A DNA stretch of 64,000 bases from Halichondria panicea (lineage: Eukaryota > Porifera > Demospongiae > Suberitida > Halichondriidae): NCBI RefSeq assembly GCF_963675165.1, contig NC_087381.1:1364001-1428000 (forward strand), written 5' to 3'. Made by a program: the position numbers and the translations under genes. Every line of letters starts with the position of its first letter. The stretch's first letter is position 1. The notes beneath the pieces are model-generated. The model was not told the DNA's origin and made no database searches. It saw nothing but the letters and a program-made list of their open reading frames with translations. Shown here one piece after another: positions 47,601-58,900 of the stretch.

Positions 47601-48671
47601 AGCTTCAAATGCACTTTAGGAAATAACTATATACTCGGAAAACGTTATACTACTATACTGATTTTTGCTTCATTGCTTTGGAGAGTCTTATAATTTTTGA
47701 TTCGATTTGATGAGCTATTATGATCCTGGATTCAACGTTCTTTGTGTCTTTGCAGGAATGATGTTTGGTGACGATCCTCACTTCAGCGTAGTGTTACCTG
47801 GCAGAAAGTTGCTCTGTTTCTCCGTTATGGGACAACATCACCTCAGTTACAATCTCATCAGTAACCCAAACCTACTCATGAATGCCATATTTGCTCCTGA
47901 CTCAAGAAGGGAGGAAGTCACTTGGATTGGAACCCTAGGAATTATTGCAAAGAATACGACAACTGGACACATTCAAACAAAACTGAAATTTGAGGCACTA
48001 CCTTGGAGAGTTTCAATAATCGATAAAGCTACTCTATACCCCAAAAACATCGAAAAGATAGTGATTAAAAACGGAAAGGTGTTGATATCGGAGTCTATGC
48101 CAACAATTGGTTTCAAGTATCCATCAGTTCTCGTCATTCTTGAAGATTCTGGTCTCAAGTTTACGGTCAAGTTTATGAATGAGCATCTGGACATGTTCTG
48201 GCACAACACAGCTCAACAGCACAGCGACTCACATGGGCTTATTGGTAAGCATAATAAAATTAAGCTTTTCCCTCAAGTGGTGTTATAATTAGGTGAGATA
48301 TACGTTTCTCTTTTTCCGCATTGGTCATAATTGTGCTCTATACATGCATGCATGTATTGTATCAATACCATGCAAGTGCCATGCATGTATGTGTACGTGA
48401 CGTGTTTCTTATTGTTACAGGCCAGTTCTTCCGTGATGGAGTTGAGATCGATGAGGTGCGTAAGATCCTGATTATGCCCAGTAAGGAACCTGTCCCAGTG
48501 ATGCGTCGTCCTGTCTGGGCCTTCATGGAGAGAGAGGACAAAGACGACCAGCTTTGCTGGACCGCCATGAATCCTGGATACCAGGGAGAGGGGCTCATTG
48601 ATGGCAAGCCTAACAACTATCTAGTTGACAATGTCCTTGACGATAAGTTTATGTACAATGATGTACTCTAA
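35698..48671 (+). CDS. Gene B: LDLa - Calx-beta - EGF - ITIH C-terminal adhesion protein
   Basis: A predicted 30-exon gene of 1847 codons (5544 nt). After exon 1 every junction is phase 1, so each internal exon is a symmetric module. The ATG at 35698 opens a signal peptide ([20 protein letters not shown]). Order by residue: LDLa ~30-86, LDLa ~87-125, cysteine-rich/EGF-like ~126-165, nine Calx-beta ~166-1231, nine EGF-like ~1232-1601, ITIH-type C-terminal domain 1602-1847. There is no membrane anchor, so the product is probably secreted and calcium-dependent. Exons 1-3: 35698-35953, 36707-36823, 36900-37022; the rest are in the block entries. Genes C and D are close relatives. Sponge aggregation-factor cores also use Calx-beta arrays, so an adhesion or allorecognition role is plausible but inferred. 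Confidence 0.85.
36495..36672. mobile_element. MITE with ACCGTATAG-type inverted ends
   Basis: The left end reads ACCGTATAGTGTGAAATTTTCG; the right end reads CGAAAATTTCGTGCTATATACGGT, its inverted match with a small indel. The element is 178 bp without an ORF and lies in intron 1 of gene B. Its right end is only about 34 bp from the exon 2 acceptor (36706), with a (TA)n run between. Confidence 0.7.
40817..41283. mobile_element. 467-bp MITE with CAGGGCCGTA ends
   Basis: Inverted ends CAGGGCCGTA and TACGGCCCTG are flanked by ATATA on both sides (40812-40816 and 41284-41288). It lies in intron 12 of gene B, has no coding capacity and contains a second, smaller insertion at 41006-41058. Confidence 0.75.
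41006..41058. mobile_element. 53-bp palindromic foldback with 9-bp target duplication
   Basis: Near-perfect palindrome from TAGCCTCGAGACCAGCCG to its inverse, with an ~11-bp loop. It is flanked by CTTCCAGAG on both sides (40997-41005 and 41059-41067). Nested within the MITE at 40817-41283. A relative with the same TAGCCTCGA ends lies at 61619-61695. Confidence 0.75.
45511..45599. mobile_element. Foldback element copy, internally deleted
   Basis: Starts CAGAGGAGGTGCCTCGATTA and ends ATTTCCTCTG in intron 23 of gene B. It is the counterpart of the longer palindrome at 46284-46436 in the duplicated intron 25 and lacks part of the second arm. Confidence 0.65.
46284..46436. mobile_element. Palindromic foldback element, 153 bp
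   Basis: Arms from CAGAGGAGGTACGACACGCG inward pair almost fully with the right arm ending CGCGTGTCGTACCTCCTCTG, around a centre near GGCGTGGTTACGCCC. It lies in intron 25 of gene B and would form a strong hairpin in RNA. Confidence 0.75.
46815..46995. mobile_element. 181-bp MITE with CAGTGGAAC ends
   Basis: Inverted ends CAGTGGAACC and GGTTCCACTG, with internal GGTGGCCTTTGTTAAGAGG-type motifs. Located in intron 26 of gene B and absent from the otherwise similar duplicated intron 24, so it arrived after the duplication. Confidence 0.8.
47756..48671 (+). other. Gene B exons 29-30: ITIH-type C-terminal domain
   Basis: Exons 47756-48244 and 48421-48671 encode residues 1602-1847. The domain opens [10 protein letters not shown], with the cleavage-site motif at Asp1608-Pro1609. 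It continues through LCFSV, SYNLI and [10 protein letters not shown], then HGLIGQFF, and ends LCWTAMN and GEGLIDG with NYLVDNV. These are the landmarks of the inter-alpha-trypsin-inhibitor heavy-chain C-terminal domain (DPHF, LCFN-like, HGLLGQF-like, GEGLIDG). In ITIH this part is removed at the Asp-Pro bond while the new C-terminal Asp is esterified to chondroitin sulfate. There is no vWA/VIT portion here. Whether cleavage occurs in this protein is unknown. Confidence 0.8.
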
Positions 48672-49537
48672 CTTGAGAGACTAAGCTCACAGTCATCTTT
48701 TTTGGTCATTATCACTTTGTCAGTACAATAATTGTCTCGTCATGTTAGTTACGTAAGTACTCCACCATCATAAGTTGTATATAAGAATGCGGTTGTGGAT
48801 GTTACCAAACTGATTGACAATAATTATCTCAGAGAATAATCAACGTCAAAAGTTCTTATGAGAGAGAGGACAAAGACGACGGACCAGCTTTCAATTTTTC
48901 AGACTATACGAAATATTAACTTTCCTCACAGTTATACGGACATACAGAGTCATTTAATTTATAAAAGTCTTGCATCGGATCGATCCATTGCATGCTGTTT
49001 AATCAGCTAAAGTAGTTCCGTATAAGAATGAATCGAATCTGATAACAATATAGAGTCAGTAAGAAAGGCACATCTTATCTATAGCCATAGAGCCATGGCT
49101 TAGATTTATGGAATATAGATAATGATACATTTTATAAATCTCTCCTTAAGGCCACGTTAGTTGCATACTTGTTTCAGATCAACCTCCCTCCTCGGTTTTG
49201 CTCACCTCCTCAATTAAGTCATTATTGCTGATTTCAGCCATTATTTGAGTCTTTTTTTTGGCTGACATTGCATTATTTTACCATGTGCCATGTACAAGTT
49301 GCATTGTGCACCAAAGAGCCAGTGCGTAAAAAAGTTATGTTCAGACTCCGTCCTTTTGTGTATTTTCGTCAGTTAAAAAAACAGGATATGACGTCATCAA
49401 ATAATAGGATAATGGGTAATGAAGACCTCCCTCCCTCATCGGGGTTGAGCTAGTATTCTCATCTGAAACAAGTATGCAACTAACAGTGGCCTAACATTCA
49501 ATGATGTAGCAATATCCCCAAATCTGCATTATTCCAG
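48672..49537. other. Gene B 3' flank with an exon fragment
   Basis: Presumed 3' UTR and spacer. About 190 bp after the stop lies a ~30-bp near copy of part of the last exon (GAGAGAGGACAAAGACGACG at about 48861-48880, followed by ACCAGCTTT). Otherwise AT-rich with no ORF of note. Confidence 0.5.
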
Positions 49538-51215
49538 ACATCACATATATTTTTTACAATCATCCCCGTTTTCCTTACTCTACTTCTGGAAGTGTGGGTG
49601 GGTTAGCTTCCGCTGGTAGACTGGAGTTGTTTTATAATGGTCGATGGACGGCAGTGTGTAATAACAGCTTCAATCCAAATGATGCAGTGGTGGCTTGTCG
49701 TCAGCTGGGGTACTACTCAGTACGGAACAGCTGAAGCGCTAGGGCGAGTATTGCTGCATGGTGTATGACCAATTTCTATATATACAGCTGGTGCAATTGT
49801 ATTTATCCCCCTATATATAGTTTCTCTCAACCATCATCAACCACTCCGACGTGGCTGAACGAGCTTCGTTGCTTAGGAAATGAGAGTAGATTGATTGATT
49901 GTCCTGCTAATACTACCAGAGTTGAAGATTGCCCACACTCACAAAATGTGGCCTTCGTCTGTACTGCAAGTAAGTAATGGATTACATGTATATATACAAT
50001 AGAGGCCAAATTAAAGTTTCTGTTCCGTTTGCGTAAGATAGCTGATTAGATTGCATGCATGCAAAGGCCCGTTTTTCCGCCTACACACATACCACGCTGC
50101 AGTTTCGTGGTTGCATTGTTTACACTCACAGCATGTAGTAATTGCCTTAATCTAATTAGCGGTTTGCGTAAGTCAACACACTATTGCAAGCACATACACC
50201 AAAATATCTGTAGAGTATACGTAAACGGAACATAAACTTTAATTTGGCATCTACTGTACGTGTAGTGTAGTGTGACGTTGCTGCAGTATATATAATGATA
50301 TAATTATATACGTAATGCATGACACTATAATTATTATTATAGCCGGTTTTATAATAATGCATTTTGTGCTGCATTCCTATCAGATGGAAACCTGAGGCTG
50401 ATAGGCAATTCAAGCCAAACAAAAGGCTTCTCTGGCAGACTGGAGGTTTATTACGATGGACAATGGGGGACAGTGTGTAACAGCAGCTTCAGCTCAGGTG
50501 ATGCAAGAGTGGCTTGTCGTCAACTAGGGTTCTTAACCTACGCTCAATACGGAACAGTTGGAGCGCTAGGGTGAGTACTTGCATGTGTAAGCTCATCATT
50601 GAGTAATGTTGGAAACTGTATAAATAGCCTTTCATGCATGACTTGCCATCAAAATTAATCATCCATCTTGAAGAGTTACTTTATGGTATCAATCAGAAAC
50701 TTTAATGCAGTTTCAATGAAATCTCATCAAACTCTTCAACATGGCTGGACAAGCCTCGTTGCTTAGGAACTGAGAGCAGACTGCTCGATTGCTCTCCCAG
50801 CACTATCGGAATTGAAGATTGCAACCACACACAAGATGTGGCCTTGGTGTGCAGTTTTACAGGTAAACATGATCGATTAATGCTGTACAATTGCAAAGAT
50901 TAATGTTGGCTGAGAGGTGCTATATACATAACTCAGAATTCAATCGACGTATTATTGCACTAATTTGATGACCTATAGTTATATTAACAATGCAGTTGTA
51001 GCTATAAAATGTACTTGAAACGTGTGATAGATGCATGCACATTATTTTAGTGACACTTATTTACCTGGCATAATTACTTTTATGCAGTATCTACTTTCTC
51101 ATCCAACATATCAATCAGCATTGGAGTGAGTGTTTCTATCATCATCATAGTTGTAATTATGCAATTGTTGTATGGTTTCATAAGAAGAAGACGTCGCCTC
51201 CTATCCAAGACGTAG
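49538..51215 (+). pseudogene. Damaged gene for a two-SRCR-domain membrane receptor
   Basis: Exon-like blocks: 49538-~49748, 49821-49969, 50384-50570, 50711-50862 and 51088-51215. SRCR-2 is intact over two exons (RLIGNSSQTKGFSGRLEVYY, WGTVCNSSF, ARVACRQLGF, PRCLGTESRLLDCS, CNHTQDVALVC). It is followed by one transmembrane helix (ISIGVSVSIIIIVVIMQLLY) and a short basic tail RRRRRLLSKT before TAG. SRCR-1 has the same structure, but its first exon lacks about 8 nt relative to SRCR-2. That shifts the frame to a stop (VRNS then TGA), and its donor is GC instead of GT. No signal-peptide exon was found upstream. The likeliest reading is a decaying gene. An in-frame donor (GTACTA, 49709 region) could bypass the lesion with loss of ~15 residues. 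Confidence 0.6.
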
Positions 51216-52909
51216 TAATAATGCTATGTCGACAACTGACCTATAAAATAAATAGCTAAAACTATCTTGTTGACAATGTCCTAGGTACAAAGATGTGAAA
51301 TTATACAGTTTTTTGAACATATTTTTTTAGTTATTATCACACTTATCTTATATCTTATTATCACTATAATTAGGATTCATCATGATTGTAAGTATAGCCT
51401 CGTTCCCATGCAGACTGAGTTGTCTCTAAAATAACGCTAGGTCGACTTCGATCAACTCATTGCCGTTAAATCGTTTTCAGTTGTATAAATTGTAAGAATG
51501 TTATAGGTTGTGTATTCATTGGACGTGGCCTCAATATAAACTATAGCGGCTAAACCAACTAGGCTGTGCTGTAGTGATTGTATAGACTTTGTTTGATTGT
51601 GAAAATGGTTAGACCCTGCTTTTTTCCACCTATTATTACATCAGTTATTCTTTAATTCTTGCGTATAATTATTCTCGGATTATTCTCATAAAAAATCTGA
51701 ATTTAAAACGTATAGACATGAGCACACAACTGACACAAGACATAATTAATGTGATTTCTCAATGTGATTTCTCAGTGTTATTTTGCTGACTTGAACTTGA
51801 ACTCACCTTTAGCTATATTTTTTGCCATGAGAACGTCATATACTAAACTTAATGTAATGATCTTACCACATCACATTGTGCCTATAATTAACCCAATTAC
51901 ATAAGACATCAACCCCTATTAATAACTATGCTTCCAAACATAATTTATTAGGGCCTAAGAAGCATCTTGTTGTCATGAGTGCCACACTGCATAACTACGA
52001 AATATTTCCTTGTTTAATACAGTAGTGTGGCTGCACCTGTATTACACTGATAGTGAATGCATGCAAGGCATTTGTTGGCAGTTCTGGAAGCCACCAGCTC
52101 TTGCTCTTGTTAGGGTTGAGTGCTGGGTACTGAACTGGTACTGGATTGTCATGCAAGAGAGCGGTGGTGGAGGAAGTGCATTCTACTGTTGGCTGGTAAA
52201 TGAGTCAACATGCAGACATACAAATTAAGATAATTATCTAGGGTTGAGTGCTGGGTACTGAACTGGTACTGGATTGTCATGCAAGAGAGCGGTGGTGGAG
52301 GAAGTGCATTCTACTGTTGGCTGGTAAATGAGTCAACATGTAGACATACAAATTAAGATAATTATCTAAAGCTAATATCAATATCGTAGCCTATGATTAT
52401 TACATCTAGTAGCTAGAGTTTAGCGTGGGAATGCACGCACACTGCATGTAGTCAGTTATACCACTAATAATTATGTTCGTTGATATTGTCGATCTATACC
52501 CCTATTTTATTAATTAAAACTCAGCAACTTTTGATAGACTCTAGAGAGTGGAAAAATATGAAAAGAATTACAGTACTAGTTGGCATAACCTATCCTGTTA
52601 AGGTTCACTAATGACGCCAAATATTGCTATTATTGACATACGCGCGTATGATAATCATATTAAGAAGACAAACTACTGTTTTAAAACTTAAAATGCAATA
52701 ATAAGAAGGGTTGCTTTCCTCTGTCCAGTATGAGAAGTATTTTATTATGAGATGACTGATAAGTTGTATCCTATATGTGTCAACAACACGTACTGTTTGA
52801 CTGTCACTATTTAAGGGTGCTGTTTTTTCAGAATCATCAGTATTTTACACCGATTTCTCAGTCTGCTATACACGTTTCTATTCGAGAGGTGTATATAGAG
52901 CTACTGAAA
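51216..52909. other. Intergenic region upstream of gene C
   Basis: AT-rich, with no convincing gene. It includes a 128-bp tandem duplication (separate entry). The promoter and 5' UTR of gene C presumably lie in the last few hundred bases; no clear element is visible. Confidence 0.5.
52113..52368. repeat. Perfect-length 128-bp tandem duplication
   Basis: Two copies, 52113-52240 and 52241-52368, begin GGGTTGAGTGCTGGGTACTG and differ at about one base. The near identity marks a very recent duplication. Confidence 0.95.
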
Positions 52910-55900
52910 ATGTTAAATAGGTTCTTCTTCCTGAAGGTGTTTAGCCTTATTTTGAGTCTAATCACCTGCTCTACAGCACAAGCCCCAGCAACTCCAGGGC
53001 CAATTGCTTTCACCAGAGATTGTCCAGACAACTTGTCCTGCCCACGTGACGATGGTACATTGCAGTGCTACTCAAGATCACAGCTTTGCAATGGAAACCA
53101 AGACTGTGTGGGAGGCTCTGACGAGGGACTCAATTTGAACGCATTGGACTGTGAGTGACTTCAGCTGTTCATTTGAGCAATTTATACTATTGTGCATGTA
53201 TGTAATACAATGCTTCACATGCACAGGTACTGGAATTTTCACTGGAAGAACTACTGCACCAATCGCTTCCTTTGTGTGCGGTGCTGGAGTTGTTGTGGAG
53301 CTGGACGAGCTGTGTGATGGTGTTGATGACTGCGGTGGTGGTGATGACGAAGAAACTGCTCTTTGCGAGAGTGAGTTTCATTGTGCAAGCTTATTTATTA
53401 TAAAAAATTATGTTCGTTGCAGACAAGTGCTTGTTTCCATACTACGGGTCTTGTTCCTTTTCAAGAGAATGTATCTTTACTGACTTGGACTTGAATTGTG
53501 GTTTGTGTCGTCCTGGCTGGGCTAGAAATCCTGCTGTCCCATTTGGAGAATGCTTATGTAAGTTTTCTGTCTACTGCATGCAGTCCAGCTCACCGTAATA
53601 ATTGCACATGTTATGCAGTTGCTCGGTTCCGTTTCTCACTGACCACTTTCTCTGTGGATGAGAATAATGGTCCACTCGTTGGATCTATCACTCTGGACAC
53701 AGCTGGTCAACTTGATCGGGCCATTTCAGTAGTCGTTCAGACTAATCCTACTGGAAGTGCAATTCGTACGTACATGTGCATGCATGCATTATAGACACTC
53801 CTCAGTAAGTATTTTCTGATTGCAGCTGTCTTACTGCATGAATACTCCTATTTGGCATGATCATGCAATTTGTTCCACCTATTTCAAGCCACTATGTAAT
53901 TATATCTCTCAGCAAGAGTTCTCAGTGATATAGCTATTATAATTATTATACATAATTATAGCTGTAGCAAAATAGATGATGACCTGCAAGTCATGCATGT
54001 TTCTTGTATATTTTATTATGGCTGTGTATAATTATGAGTTGTGTCTTTCCCTCACAGCTTTTACTGACTACACACCCATTGTGACCACCCTCCTCTTCCC
54101 AGTAAATTCCGTAGGAGGCACTACGATCAATTTCGAAGTCCCCATTATTGATGACCCCAATTGTGAAAATTCCGAGACATTTGGTCTGTCTGCTACTATA
54201 GTAGACAACCTCGGAAACTTCACCGCTGGTGGAGATACAGCGACTGGTGTCATCATTGATAATGATAGTAAGTATAATTATAGAGAATTAAGCTAGCAAT
54301 TGTGGATAATTATAATAACTACAGTGAAATAATTATAGCTTGACTTCATCATGATGCAGTATAATTACACATGCATGCAGTACAAGCTTTGCTATTACAC
54401 GTTCACTTTTCTTGAACAGATTGCTTCATTGGATTTCAATTTCCTGATTACACTGTGCCAATGGAAGGAATCACATACATGGACGTTTGTCTGGTTACAA
54501 CTGGGATTGGGCAACTTACCTCTTCTTGTCAAGTACAAGTTAGCTTGGCACAATCTTTGTTTGGCCAGCTTCCTTCCGGCAAGACACAAGCAATGAGTAA
54601 GTTCTCTGTATAATGGGTAGTGTACTTGAAATAAAGGTTAAATGTTCACTTCAGCACTTGAAATAATGGTTGCATATTCGCTTGAGCATTAAATATGGCT
54701 TATTAACACTCTATTGTAGTTCCTGGAGATGCCACTCTTTTGAACCCAATGGACTTCACTTTCGGCCCTGGTCAAGCAACAATACAGTGCCTCAACATAC
54801 AAATTGAGGCTGACGCAATTGCTGAAGGATCTGAAGTGTTCCAAGTAAACGTAAATGGCCTTGGCTCTGGTGGATCTCCTTGTGATATTGATCCGAGTAC
54901 TGATGAATCACAAGTGTGCATACCAAGTGGAGGTATAATGAAGATTGCGTATTGAGTTATAACCGTGAGTTTGTTATTTCCCTTACAGATATTGAGTTTC
55001 AGTTCTCTGAAAATGTGTATAATGTTGTTGAGGGTGGTCCTGGATTTGTATTGGTGTGTGTTGACTTGATAAATGGCTTCATTGCTGTTGATACACCCAT
55101 TACACTGACCACTAACGACATTTCTGCTAATGGTGAGTTAGTTGTGACTCTGTTTCCATGATTTCACTGTATTTTGTTTTATACAGCTGACATTCCTGAT
55201 CAGTATGGATGTATCGACTACTTCAGTGCACCTAACCCCAACCCCATTATCTTCCCTGCTGGGACATCACCTGGAGTTGCAGGCGCTACACAGTGCAGTA
55301 GTATCACCATCAACGACGACAATTGTTGTGAGCTCACTGAGAGCTTTGGTGTCACCGCTTCCTCTAACGATCCTGATGTAATGTTTCCTAACGGAGATTT
55401 TGCCATTGTCAATATTGAAGATAACGATTGTGAGCGAATTAAATGTCCTGCAATTATTTTTGCTCAAATACATGTAGAGTAAAATTATAAGTTTAATGCT
55501 CAAATTATTGTAATTAATAATATACATTTTCCATTCTTTAGTTAAGATATTTGGATTCATTCCAACATCTGTGACTGTGCCTGAAGGCGTTACTGCTGAG
55601 TTGGCAATACAGATAGTCAACAACGTGGTGGTGACAGCTGCTGTTTCACCTGTCACTGCAACCTATAAAATACTTCCTGGTGGAACTGCAACAGGTGCAT
55701 AAGAATAAAATCATAGGAAGCTAGTCTAGAGTCTTAATTGTTTGATAAGAAGTTGTTTTTCGATGAAAACATAAATTCCATAGCAACTATAGCGGGGAAA
55801 ATTATCAGTATACGAGGAAGAATTTTGATACAACTTTCATTTCATGTGTTGCAGGTGGTGGAGTGGATCATAATGGTGTTGATGGAACAGTGGTGTTCCC

Positions 55901-58900
55901 ACCCGGATCTGGACAGGGTTCTCAACAACCGATCTTCATTCAAACATTCGATGATAATAATAATGAACCTACTGAGACTATCTTAATAGAGGGATGTGCT
56001 GATGCTCCAGACACGTTTGCTCCAAATATGGCTACAGTTGTTATTATCGATGATGATGGTGAGAAATCATGAATTCTAATTCACTACCATTAATTACTTT
56101 GTACTGTGCAGTGTGTGAGGTTGGATTTGAGATGAGCACTTACTCTGTTCTGGAGAGTGCTGGAATGGTCGAGTTCTGTCTGGTCAAACTTAATAATGTT
56201 CAACTCTCTGGACCTGTCGATGTGCTGATATCCACGTCTGCCTCTCCTACTACTGCTGACAAAGACCCTGCCACTGGTAAGTGAAGAACAATCATGTATA
56301 AATGCATGTGTGTTTTTACAAACTCTAAAAATAAAAACAGCTCCCTATAATTATATAAATGTGCTTAGCTATACATAATAAATTATTATGTACAATTAAA
56401 GCAAGCCAAAAGCATTTATATGAAACATTTTTGCAGCTGGCTCTGACTATGTTGTGAAAAATTCCGATGTCATACAATTTACAACTGGCTCTACCCGTGA
56501 ATGTCATATTTTCACCGTTATTGACGACACTAATGATGAGCGTACTGAAAACTTCATGTTGTCTGCCGTTAGCAGTAACAGCGCTTCTCTTGCAGTGACT
56601 GGAATAACTAGTGCAGAAGTGTGCATCCAAGACAATGACTGTAAGTTAAGACAAAGAAATGCGTGGACACTAATGTAGTTACCGTATTCTATTCTCCTAT
56701 ATTAGTGATCGTATTCGAATTCGATATGTCTGTATACACTATTGAAGAGGGAGGACCTGCCATTCAGGTTTGTATCAACCTTGTGGAGGGAACTCTCACT
56801 AGAGATGTATTTGTCGATGTGGATAATGTGATTGGACAGGGAACTGCCACACGTAAGTGCAAGGCTATAATCATGATGTAATAAGTCATATTGGCTACCA
56901 TATTCACATTCACCTAGCCTGCTAGTACGTACATGTATACATGTATATAAATAGTCACTATAATTGCGTATATTCCTTACAGTTAACATGGACTACGTTG
57001 TGGTCAACCAACCCCTTCTCTTCCCCTCCGGCTCATCCTCTGGTCCACCACCTTCCCAGCAGTGCTTCCCACTCCAGACAATTGATGACTTCAATGTTGA
57101 AGACACAGAATTCTTTTTCCTCTCTGCTACCTCTCCCGATCCAGAAGCTGAGTTCACACCGGGGGGAGATACTGCACGTGTGGACATCATCGATAACGAT
57201 CGTAAGTTTCTTTAAATAGGAATTGCTGGCCAGACTCAAAATACACAGATAAACAGACTATAAAATCAACCGACTATTATATAACTAGTAACCGTCCATG
57301 TGCATGCCTCGAGTTAAAATGATTGGCTTGAAAAAGAGAACAGGTCAACTTATGAATAATTACGTTATATCTTCATGCTTATTATTATAATTATACTCAA
57401 ACTTTTCCTCACAGTGGTACCTATCAGGATTGTGCCTGCTCCCGGCCTTGGCATACCTGACTTCACCATCCTTGAGTCGAATGGTCCACAACAAGTGTGT
57501 GTTGAAATCCAAAATCCCTTTGGACAAGACCATCTGGAGAAGTCAGTTTTTGTTACCCTCAGTACTGCTGACGGCACTGCTACGAGTAAGTCAAGTCACA
57601 GCACATTGTTTAGCTTATTTATATGTAGCAACTTAAAAATTATTCCTCAATATCTAATTCGCAATTAGCAATAACCTGTAATCTTTTGGCTTTATCATCA
57701 CAGGTCCTGCTGACTATTCCGCAATATTTCAGCAATTCATCTTTACTCCTGCCAATCAGAATGATCAGCTCTGTGTTAACATTCCCATCATTAATGATGT
57801 TATCTGTGAGGGTGATGAGGTGTTCACTGTCAGCCTAACTTCAACTGACAATTGCGTTAACATCCTAATGCCATCTCAAGGATCTGTCACAATTGTTGAC
57901 GATGATGGTAAGTTTTCTTAGAATTGGAAGTAACTAAATACTATGTTCCCTCCTTCTATAGTTGCTGTGGTTGGCCCTGATCTGGGTGTGGTTCACTACA
58001 ATGTGACTGAGCGTCTGGATGATGCCGTATGGATCCCTATTCGTCTCAATGGACAGAAGGGACCTGGACGTCAGTGTGTTGTGGAAGTGAGGACCATGGA
58101 TGGAACAGCCAGTGGTAAATATTGTTACAATCAACATCTCTCAGTGAGATAATTATATTGAAATCTTATACCCACCTTCTCCTTTTTCACAGCTGGAATG
58201 GACTACACTAGCATGATGACAACTCTTACCTTTGACAATGCTAACGACCTTCAGACGTTCCATGTTGAGATTCTTGATGACACAATATGCGAGGGCCATG
58301 AGTCTTTCTCTGTTTACCTCAGTACCTCTAGCGAAGGGTGTCAAATCTCTGAAAGTGAGCTGATTGTTTACATCTGGGACGATGAGCTGCACTTTGGTGA
58401 TGATCCTCATTTCAGTATTGCTCTTCCCGGTGGCAAGCTTCTCTGCTACACTGTACAAGGAGAACACGGATTCTCTTTCAACCTAATCAACAACGAAATG
58501 ATTGTCATGAACTCCAAGTTTGTTCCTGATGCTCGTCGATCTGAAGTGACTTGGCTCGGCTCCATGGGAATCATTGTCCAAGACAGCCAATACAAGGGAT
58601 CCAACAGCACCAAGCTACGATTTGAATCCTCTGAGAAAAAGATCTACATTGATGATAAAGTGTCTCTCGAAGCAAAGAATATTGAAAAGCTTACTTTCTC
58701 CAATGGTAAACTTAGCATATCTGAGGCCCCTCCAGCAACTGGATTCAGATATCCTTCCGTAATGGTCGACCTCCAAGATGTGGAGATCAGCTTCACAATC
58801 AAATTCACCAACCAACATTTGGATATGTACTGGCACAGCACTGGAAAGAAGATCATTGACTCTCATGGACTAATCGGTAAGTAATTGGATAATTAAATGC

